Made by a program: the position numbers and the translations under genes. Source: UBA961 sp041191145 (GTDB lineage: Bacteria > Bacteroidota > Ignavibacteria > Kapaibacteriales > UBA961). Taken from it: a stretch of DNA of 6,534 bases. Below the pieces are notes generated by a model. That model searched no databases, was not told the DNA's origin, and saw nothing but the letters and a program-made list of their open reading frames with translations. Location: contig JBEEPK010000097.1 in NCBI GenBank assembly GCA_041191145.1, positions 1-6,534 on the forward strand. The letters run 5' to 3'. Every line of letters begins with the position of its first letter. Within the stretch, counting starts at the first letter, position 1. This document shows positions 1 through 5,282 of the stretch, one piece after another.

Positions 1-1
1 T

Positions 2-883
2 TCACTCGGACCATCAACGCTGTATGAAATTCGCGTGTCGAATTTCTTCACACATTTGAAAGTTGATGCAAATGGAAGATCTTTCTCTGAGTATAGAGAG
101 CCACAAGACATTCCTCAGATTCCGGCTGACTATTATGATACCGGTGATAGCACAAGACTTGGCATTATTCCGGGTGATGGTTTTTTTGATGCAGGCAATG
201 GTTTCATCTGGCGCGAACATTATATGGATGAATGGACCGTACGCGGGGATCTTACGACCTTAATCTCTGAAAAAAACAAAATCAAAACTGGTGTCGAATT
301 TCGCTTTCAGGAATTGCAACAAGCCGAGATATTTTCTCCATGGCTTGGTCCCCTCGGCTTGAATAATGACATTTTCAAAACCAATGCAACAGTCGGCGCA
401 CTGTATGCGCAAAACAATATCTCATTCAAGGGATTGATACTCAATTATGGAATGCGATTGGATCTCTGGGCACCTGGAGCTTTGGTGGATGAAGCAATTG
501 AAAATGAGAATATTCCGACGATCACCGACAATCAAAGAAACTCATATCGCGAAGGAACTTTCGGCATGTTCGGAAGAAGATGGAAAGCACGCCTTAGTCC
601 ACGTCTTGGCGTTTCTCATCCCATCACGGAAAATCAAATGCTGTTTTTCAGTTATGGTCATTTCAACAAACTTCCTCGCCCGCAATTTGTCTATGCAAAA
701 TTGTCACCCCAAGCGGCTGGCTCCTCATTTCAGCGTTATGGCAATCCCGATCTAAGTTTTGAAACAACCATCAGCTATGAATTGGGTATTCGCAATCAAT
801 TGACAGAAGATGATGTGCTCACGATCACGGCTTATTATAAAGACATTTTTGATTATGTGACATCGCGCAGAATACAGAATTGA
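2..883 (+). CDS. TonB-dependent receptor, beta-barrel part, 5'-partial and cut short by a frame break
   Basis: This is the middle of an outer-membrane TonB-dependent receptor, a gated beta-barrel that imports large substrates using energy passed by TonB. The frame is already open at base 2, so the signal peptide, plug and early barrel lie upstream of the window; the GTG at 35 is an internal valine, not a start. The protein shows alternating amphipathic strands rich in Tyr, Phe and Gly, and several landmarks of Bacteroidota-type receptors: LSPRLGVSHPITE, FFSYGHFNKLP, YGNPDLSFETTISYELG and ITAYYKDIFDYVT. These belong to the C-terminal half of the barrel. The frame ends at a TGA (881-883) in mid-barrel, while the missing remainder is encoded directly downstream in the next frame. 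The substrate cannot be read from the sequence. Family assignment is firm; whether a functional protein is made is doubtful. Confidence 0.85.
   Translation, partial: SLGPSTLYEIRVSNFFTHLKVDANGRSFSEYREPQDIPQIPADYYDTGDSTRLGIIPGDGFFDAGNGFIWREHYMDEWTVRGDLTTLISEKNKIKTGVEFRFQELQQAEIFSPWLGPLGLNNDIFKTNATVGALYAQNNISFKGLILNYGMRLDLWAPGALVDEAIENENIPTITDNQRNSYREGTFGMFGRRWKARLSPRLGVSHPITENQMLFFSYGHFNKLPRPQFVYAKLSPQAAGSSFQRYGNPDLSFETTISYELGIRNQLTEDDVLTITAYYKDIFDYVTSRRIQN
858..883 (+). other. Frame break in the receptor gene
   Basis: The coding frame changes from frame 2 to frame 3 somewhere between the frame-3 TGA at 858-860 and the frame-2 TGA at 881-883. The protein reads YYKDIFDYVTSRR on one side and IEIEYKKR on the other. 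From memory of the family, roughly 20 or more residues usually separate these two motifs, forming an extracellular loop and strand. A deletion that is not a multiple of three therefore fits better than a single-base indel. I see no slippery heptamer of the X XXY YYZ type here, so programmed frameshifting is unlikely. Real mutation and assembly error cannot be told apart from this sequence alone. Confidence 0.7.
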
Positions 884-1556
884 AATCGAATACAAAAAAC
901 GCATCAGCGATTGGTTCACAGGAGTATTCTCAGGAACATATTCAGTAGTAACCGGAAAATCTTCTTCTGCCGAACAAGCCGCACTTGTTGACAGAGGCTT
1001 GACATCAGAAAGAATCACTGAAGATTATATGCCTTGGGACCGACCATTACAAATGAATGCCACTGCTAATTTCAGTGCAAGAAAAGGCAAACCATTCTTG
1101 GGAATTGAGGGCCTTGATGAACTCAATGCTTTCATTAGATTCTTTTATCAATCAGGAATGCGTTATACGCCACAAGTTCCCGTGATTGATCCATCAACAG
1201 GCAAACAACAAGTGCTTGACAATGGAAGACCAGTTTATCGGATTGATGAACAAAGACCATTTGGCGCAATCGGTGATCCATGGTGGTGGATTGAATTGAA
1301 TGTTCAAAAAACACTTCGCATCGGTGGCGCACCAATTACTTTGACACTCGAAGTCATCAATCTCTTTGATACCAAAAATTCAACAATCTTGAATCCGGTC
1401 ACAGGAAGATCATATGAATATGGCGATGCAACTCCAATCGGTATGAATGATCCACTATATCCTGATTTGCAAGCACCGCTTTCACCATATCAATTTAATC
1501 CTGCGCGTTATCTCACACGCAGAACTGTACGTCTCGGTTTTTCCGCAGGATTTTGA
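861..1556 (+). pseudogene. TonB-dependent receptor, C-terminal barrel, out of frame with its 5' part
   Basis: This frame-3 segment carries on the receptor interrupted at 881. It is open from just after a TGA at 858-860 and reads IEIEYKKRISDWFTGVFSG from 879, then SVVTGKSSS and, near the end, LEVINLFDTKNS, all typical of the last strands of regulatory-type TonB receptors. It finishes with RRTVRLGFSAGF; the terminal Phe is the usual C-terminal recognition residue for outer-membrane barrel assembly. It has no plausible start of its own: the first candidates are a TTG at 999 and an ATG near 1029, both inside conserved barrel sequence and without a clear ribosome-binding site. I therefore read it as the 3' piece of the same gene, not a separate one. 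Its stop lies three bases before the next gene, which suggests that the intact ancestor was co-transcribed with it. Confidence 0.75.
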
Positions 1557-1559
1557 TTC

Positions 1560-2459
1560 ATGAATAATCATGCATCCATAGAATCTGCCTATCTGCATTG
1601 CAAACATGTGACATATCATCATGCAAAGACATTTTATTTTGCATCCATTTTCTTAGCAAAAGAAAAAAGAAAAGCATGTTATGCTGTATATGCTTTTTGC
1701 AGATATGTTGATGATTTGGTTGACAATGCACCCAAAGAATCTCTTATGCAAGATACCGTTCAATTAGTTGAGCAATGGAGATCTGCAATTAAGGATGTAT
1801 ATGAAGGAAGATTACAAGACTCTTTGGATGAAGGGACTCAGCTTGTCATGATGGCATGGGCTGATACGCTCAACAGTTACAAGATACCCGGCAATCTACC
1901 CGAAGAATTGATCGAAGGTGTTTTGATGGACACCTATCTCGATCGATTCGAAACATTTGATGATCTCTACACTTATTGTTATAAAGTTGCTTCTGTTGTC
2001 GGTTTAATGACATCTGAAATCTTTCACTATTCAGATCCCGATGCGCTCAAGTATGCAATAGATCTCGGCATTGCTATGCAACTCACAAATATCTGTAGAG
2101 ACATCGCAGAAGATGCGGATCGTGGCAGAGTATATATTCCTCAAAAAGAACTCAAGCGTTTCAATGTATCTGAAACCGATATCCTACAAAAGATATGTAC
2201 ACCGGAATTTCAACAGCTCATGAAATTTCAAGTAGAAAGAGCAAATACATATTATGATAGCGCGGATATTGGAATTGCATATTTGGATGATGATAGCAAA
2301 TTGACCGTGCAATTGATGAGTACGAATTATCGAAGAATTTTAAATAAGCTCGTTTCTATGAGCTACAATCCTTTCATAGAAAGAGCGCATCTCACATTCT
2401 CTGAAAAATTACTTGCCGTACCAAGAGCATATCTGCAAACTCTTTCCATGAAATCATGA
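1560..2459 (+). CDS. crtB: Squalene/phytoene synthase family protein, probable phytoene synthase
   Basis: Head-to-head prenyl transferase of 299 residues, the usual size for bacterial CrtB. Phytoene synthase condenses two geranylgeranyl diphosphates through a cyclopropyl intermediate to give phytoene, the first committed carotenoid step. Both Asp-rich metal-diphosphate sites are visible: DDLVD at residues 51-55 and NICRDIAEDADRGRVYIP at 177-194, with D181 and D185. AKTFY at 22-26 and YCYKVASVVGLM at 139-150 are also family hallmarks. The AKTFY and RDIAEDADRGRVYIP wording is closer to CrtB than to squalene-forming HpnC/HpnD, but C15 substrates (diapophytoene or squalene) cannot be excluded. 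ATG at 1560 is three bases after the receptor stop; AGGA at 1547-1550 is a reasonable ribosome-binding site. The 3' end overlaps the next gene by ATGA. No desaturase (crtI) or cyclase gene is in view, so the end product is unknown. Confidence 0.88.
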   Translation: MNNHASIESAYLHCKHVTYHHAKTFYFASIFLAKEKRKACYAVYAFCRYVDDLVDNAPKESLMQDTVQLVEQWRSAIKDVYEGRLQDSLDEGTQLVMMAWADTLNSYKIPGNLPEELIEGVLMDTYLDRFETFDDLYTYCYKVASVVGLMTSEIFHYSDPDALKYAIDLGIAMQLTNICRDIAEDADRGRVYIPQKELKRFNVSETDILQKICTPEFQQLMKFQVERANTYYDSADIGIAYLDDDSKLTVQLMSTNYRRILNKLVSMSYNPFIERAHLTFSEKLLAVPRAYLQTLSMKS

Positions 2460-3391
2460 ATATCATCAAACCAAAAGCTTTGCAAGCAGGTGCTACAATT
2501 GGAATCATTTCTCCTGCTTCACCGCAAAGAGACCCTTCTCGATTGGAAAGAGGAATTGCCTACTTTGAATCGAAGGGCTATACAGTTAAGATTGCTGATA
2601 ATACACTAAAATCCACCGCCGGTTATTTGGCAGGAAGCGATGAGGAGAGAATATCTGATATAGAATTCATGTTTGACGATGATTCAATTGATGCGATCCT
2701 TTGTGCTCGTGGGGGTTATGGAACAACACGCATTCTTACTCAATTGAATTATGATATCATCAAATCGAATCCCAAAATATTTGTGGGATTTTCAGATACA
2801 ACCGCTTTGCAATCAGCCATATTCTCAAAGTCAGGACTCATTACCTTTTCTGGTGCAATGCCATCAGTTGATTTCGCCGATGTAGTTAATCCATTCACCG
2901 AGCAATCATTTTTCTCTGTATTGACACAAGATTTGTCAGGTCACTCTTTAGATGCTGATGAACTGAAAGTTTTTCAAAGTGGTCAAGCGGAAGGTAGATT
3001 GATTTGCGGGAATCTTTGTCTTTTGGCAACTCTTTGTGGATCAGATTTTCTCCCTGATATGCATGACACACTATTGATGATTGAAGATATTGGTGAGGAG
3101 CAATATCGCATTGATAGGTATCTTTCTCAATTGGAATTATCTGGTCATTTAAAATCCACCAATGGCATATTGATTGGTGACTTTACCCCACCTTCTAATC
3201 CCGTTGCATCCGTACCTCAAAGATCTTATGAAGAAATTTTCTTTGACTATGCACATCGTTCAGGAAAACCAACCTTGGGAAAATTTCCTTATGGGCATAT
3301 CAATAGAAAATTGACACTACCATTTGGCATTCGCATGTCAATGGATACAGACAAAGGCATGATTACATTTTTGGAATCTCAACTTGCTTGA
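2456..3391 (+). CDS. ldcA: LD-carboxypeptidase (muramoyltetrapeptide carboxypeptidase), peptidase family S66
   Basis: A 311-residue serine peptidase that removes the terminal D-Ala from murein tetrapeptides in the cytoplasm, a step of peptidoglycan recycling. Length matches characterised LdcA proteins of slightly over 300 residues. The N-terminus GATIGIISPASP and RGGYGTTRIL are typical. The expected Ser-Glu-His triad is present: S113 in VGFSDTTAL, E210 in MIEDIGEEQYRIDR and H281 in FPYGHINRKLTLPFG, in the same order and similar spacing as Ser115/Glu217/His285 of the Pseudomonas aeruginosa enzyme. There is no signal peptide, which fits a cytoplasmic enzyme. The ATG lies in the ATGA overlap with the crtB-like gene, so translation is probably coupled. 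Its TGA is one base from the stop of the opposing coaD-like gene. Some S66 members act on other substrates (microcin self-immunity protein MccF), but the overlap with a metabolic gene and the canonical motifs favour murein recycling. Confidence 0.9.
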   Translation: MNIIKPKALQAGATIGIISPASPQRDPSRLERGIAYFESKGYTVKIADNTLKSTAGYLAGSDEERISDIEFMFDDDSIDAILCARGGYGTTRILTQLNYDIIKSNPKIFVGFSDTTALQSAIFSKSGLITFSGAMPSVDFADVVNPFTEQSFFSVLTQDLSGHSLDADELKVFQSGQAEGRLICGNLCLLATLCGSDFLPDMHDTLLMIEDIGEEQYRIDRYLSQLELSGHLKSTNGILIGDFTPPSNPVASVPQRSYEEIFFDYAHRSGKPTLGKFPYGHINRKLTLPFGIRMSMDTDKGMITFLESQLA

Positions 3392-3392
3392 G

Positions 3393-4028
3393 TCAGGGGA
3401 GAAAAGGCTTACTTAAACCTTTTTCGATACGTTCAAGATTACGGAGTGCGGTTGAACTGATATGTTCATATTCTTTGTCGCATTGGATGAATACGACTTT
3501 CAATTGCGGGTACATTGTTTCCATGAATCGAAGTTGATTCACTTCATAATCCAAATCATCTCCATTTCTGAGTCCTTTCACCAATGTCACATTCGCATAT
3601 TGCTCATGCATTTCAATGAAATTTGTGAGTAGTCCGGTAAAATCTGCAACTTCATATTCCTTCAAAGCAGCAGAATCCAATTCATTCAGATTCAATATTT
3701 TTTCAGGATTGATCCCTCGAGCGATGATCACTTTATCGAAAATTGCGGAAGCTTTGTGTACAATATTGAGATGTCCCAAATGGAATGGACTAAATGATCC
3801 TGCATAAATGCCAATTGTTGGACGGAGCGCAGTGAGATATTCAATCACTGCTTCTGCATTTCCCTTTGTTTTAAGAAAATCTATTCTGAATTCACGAAGA
3901 AGTGGGAAGTGAATATGCTTAAATGCACGAATCAATGTAGATTCATGAAGTATTTGACGGCCTATGCTTGCATCTTGCTCGATGTTTGCATCAAAAGCTT
4001 GAAACAGGATATGAAAATCTTTTTTCAT
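3393..4028 (-). CDS. CoaD-like pantetheine-phosphate adenylyltransferase with N-terminal extension
   Basis: A 211-residue nucleotidyltransferase. Its C-terminal part (about residues 70-205) matches phosphopantetheine adenylyltransferase, which transfers AMP from ATP to 4'-phosphopantetheine in CoA synthesis. Visible motifs are GSFSPFHLGH at 77-86 (the HxGH nucleotide site is H83-H86), KGLRNGDDLDYE at 151-162 (compare GLR-x-DFEYE in CoaD) and EYEHISSTALR at 187-196 (the ISST/ISSS ATP motif). Standard CoaD is about 160 residues and begins almost at the GSFDP motif. Here some 70 extra residues precede it, including HFPLLREFRIDFLKTKGNAE; I do not recognise this part. Start choice: a TTG at 4055 gives nine more codons but lies inside a strong hairpin, so ATG 4028 is preferred; the upstream site is weak (GGA only). 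The gene follows the thiolase and ends one base from ldcA. It could be the cell's main CoaD or a paralogue for another nucleotidyl transfer. Confidence 0.8.
   Translation of the reverse strand: MKKDFHILFQAFDANIEQDASIGRQILHESTLIRAFKHIHFPLLREFRIDFLKTKGNAEAVIEYLTALRPTIGIYAGSFSPFHLGHLNIVHKASAIFDKVIIARGINPEKILNLNELDSAALKEYEVADFTGLLTNFIEMHEQYANVTLVKGLRNGDDLDYEVNQLRFMETMYPQLKVVFIQCDKEYEHISSTALRNLERIEKGLSKPFLP
3402..3423. terminator. Weak possible bidirectional terminator hairpin at the convergent junction
   Basis: AAAAGGCTT at 3402-3410 and AAACCTTTT at 3415-3423 can pair as a nine-base stem with one C-A mismatch and a four-base loop. The A and T ends of the stem could serve as the T-tract in either direction. 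It sits about ten bases after the ldcA stop and inside the last codons of the opposing coaD-like gene, where both transcripts need to end. Only two G-C pairs support the stem, so this is a weak candidate. Confidence 0.3.
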
Positions 4029-4037
4029 GATATGTCC

Positions 4038-4074
4038 AAAAACAATTCGGGGCAATGTTCTTCACATTGCCCCG
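4038..4074 (-). terminator. Intrinsic terminator or attenuator after the thiolase gene
   Basis: Read on the minus strand, CGGGGCAATGT pairs perfectly with ACATTGCCCCG (11 bp, plus-strand positions 4048-4074) around a GAAGA loop. It is followed by AATTGTTTTT down to 4038. It starts eight bases after the thiolase stop, as expected for a terminator of the rny-thiolase transcript. The plus-strand side has no T-run, so it should act in one direction only. It ends about ten bases before the coaD-like ATG (4028), leaving no room for a promoter between them. The downstream gene must rely on read-through or on a promoter inside the thiolase gene, so partial termination or mRNA 3'-end protection is possible. 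Confidence 0.72.
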
Positions 4075-4082
4075 CTTGAAAA

Positions 4083-5258
4083 TTAGATTGCTTCAACAAT
4101 CAGTGCGCTGGCTTCTCCGCCACCGATGCATAATGTTGCTAAACCATATTTCTTACCATGTTTTTTCAATGCATGAAGAAGTGTTGTGAGCACTCTTGCT
4201 CCAGATGCACCAATGGGATGTCCGAGAGCGATTGCACCACCATGAATATTCATCTTTTCAACAGGAATTCCGAGTGTACCTTTTGCGGCTAATGCAGTGA
4301 CAGCAAATGCTTCATTCACTTCAAACAAATCAATATCATCTATACTCATTCCTGCTTTATTCAAAACACTTTGAATCGCACTAATGGGAGCCGTATTGAA
4401 ATCTTGTGGTTTTTGAGCAAATGATGCTTGTGCAATAATTTTTGCGATAGGTTTTAATTGATGTTTCTGAACCGCTTCTTCTGATGCCACTACGATTGCA
4501 GCCGCTCCATCATCAATCGAACTTGCATTTGCCGCAGTTACGGTACCATCTTTTGTGAAAACAGGCTTCAGTGATGGAATTTTATCAAATTTCACTTTGC
4601 CTGGTTCTTCATCCTCGGCGATTGTGATATTTCCTTTTTTATCTTCAATTATGACAGGAGTAATCTCATCGGCAAATGCGCCTGACTTTTGCGCTTCGAT
4701 TGCTCTGGTATAACTCATGATTGCGTATTCATCCTGCATGGATCTATCAATCGAGCATTCGGTTGCACATTGTTCGGCAAAATTACCCATCGGGGCAAGT
4801 GCATATGCATCTGTTAAACCATCGAATGCCATGGAATCGATGACTTGGCCATTGCCATAACGATAACCTGTTCTTCCTTTTGGCAGAAGATATGGAGCAT
4901 TTGTCATGGATTCTTGTCCACCCGCAACCACGATTTCAGCATCACCACAACGAATTGCTTGATCGGCAAGCATGACTGATTTCAAGCCACTACCACATAC
5001 TTTATTGATGGTGAGACATGGCACGCTATCGGGCAAACCCGCGCCCAAAGCGGCTTGTCTTGCAGGAGCTTGACCAACACCTGCGGTGAGTACATTACCC
5101 ATAATGACTTCGCTCACTTGATCGGGAGCGATGCCGGCTTTTTCCAAAGCCGATTTAATTGCAATTGCACCCAATTGGGGAGCGCTGAATCCTGAAAGTG
5201 AACCAAGAAAAGCGCCAATCGGAGTTCTTTGTGCTGAGATGATATATGAATGTGCCAT
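4083..5258 (-). CDS. Thiolase, acetyl-CoA C-acetyltransferase type
   Basis: A 391-residue thiolase, the standard full length. It catalyses reversible Claisen condensation of two acetyl-CoA to acetoacetyl-CoA, or the thiolytic reverse. The catalytic set is complete: nucleophile C88 in NKVCGSGLKSV, N315-E316-A-F in the NEAF motif, H347 in GGAIALGHPIGASGAR and C377 in CIGGG. These align almost number for number with C89, N316, H348 and C378 of Zoogloea ramigera biosynthetic thiolase. Two substrate-tunnel positions differ: P156 where that enzyme has His before the conserved Met (APMGNFAEQ), and F287 in DFNTAPISA in place of Met in MGTGP. The direction (biosynthesis, ketone bodies or fatty-acid breakdown) cannot be decided, so I give no symbol; atoB/phaA/thlA-type names would be candidates. 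ATG 5258 is 24 bases after the rny stop with no Shine-Dalgarno, only A/T-rich leader, as is common in Bacteroidota. Probably co-transcribed with rny. Confidence 0.9.
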   Translation of the reverse strand: MAHSYIISAQRTPIGAFLGSLSGFSAPQLGAIAIKSALEKAGIAPDQVSEVIMGNVLTAGVGQAPARQAALGAGLPDSVPCLTINKVCGSGLKSVMLADQAIRCGDAEIVVAGGQESMTNAPYLLPKGRTGYRYGNGQVIDSMAFDGLTDAYALAPMGNFAEQCATECSIDRSMQDEYAIMSYTRAIEAQKSGAFADEITPVIIEDKKGNITIAEDEEPGKVKFDKIPSLKPVFTKDGTVTAANASSIDDGAAAIVVASEEAVQKHQLKPIAKIIAQASFAQKPQDFNTAPISAIQSVLNKAGMSIDDIDLFEVNEAFAVTALAAKGTLGIPVEKMNIHGGAIALGHPIGASGARVLTTLLHALKKHGKKYGLATLCIGGGEASALIVEAI

Positions 5259-5282
5259 GTTATTTTGTGAATATGGTGAATA

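Noticed and set aside
447..755. 102-residue plus-strand open frame inside the receptor
   Set aside because: It overlaps barrel sequence in another frame (LSPRLGVSHPITE, SYGHF); its Cys/Met/Lys-rich composition is typical of an out-of-frame shadow.
861..883. Programmed ribosomal frameshift joining the two receptor halves
   Set aside because: There is no slippery heptamer at the overlap and no evident downstream stimulatory structure, and receptors of this family are not known to need one; mutation or assembly error is simpler.
752..1018. 88-residue minus-strand open frame spanning the receptor frame break
   Set aside because: The plus strand carries conserved receptor motifs on both sides, and the minus-strand product shows no recognisable domain. 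It does not explain the frame break.
999..1556. Independent 185-residue gene starting at TTG 999
   Set aside because: The frame continues upstream to 861 with clear receptor-barrel sequence (EIEYKKRISDWFTG), and the TTG has no good ribosome-binding site; it is the 3' half of the broken receptor.
5262..5282. Near-tandem repeat ATATTCACC/ATATTCACA in the rny-thiolase gap
   Set aside because: Only two 9-base copies with a mismatch in an A/T-rich 24-base spacer; chance is a sufficient explanation, and it is not a Shine-Dalgarno or operator I can recognise.
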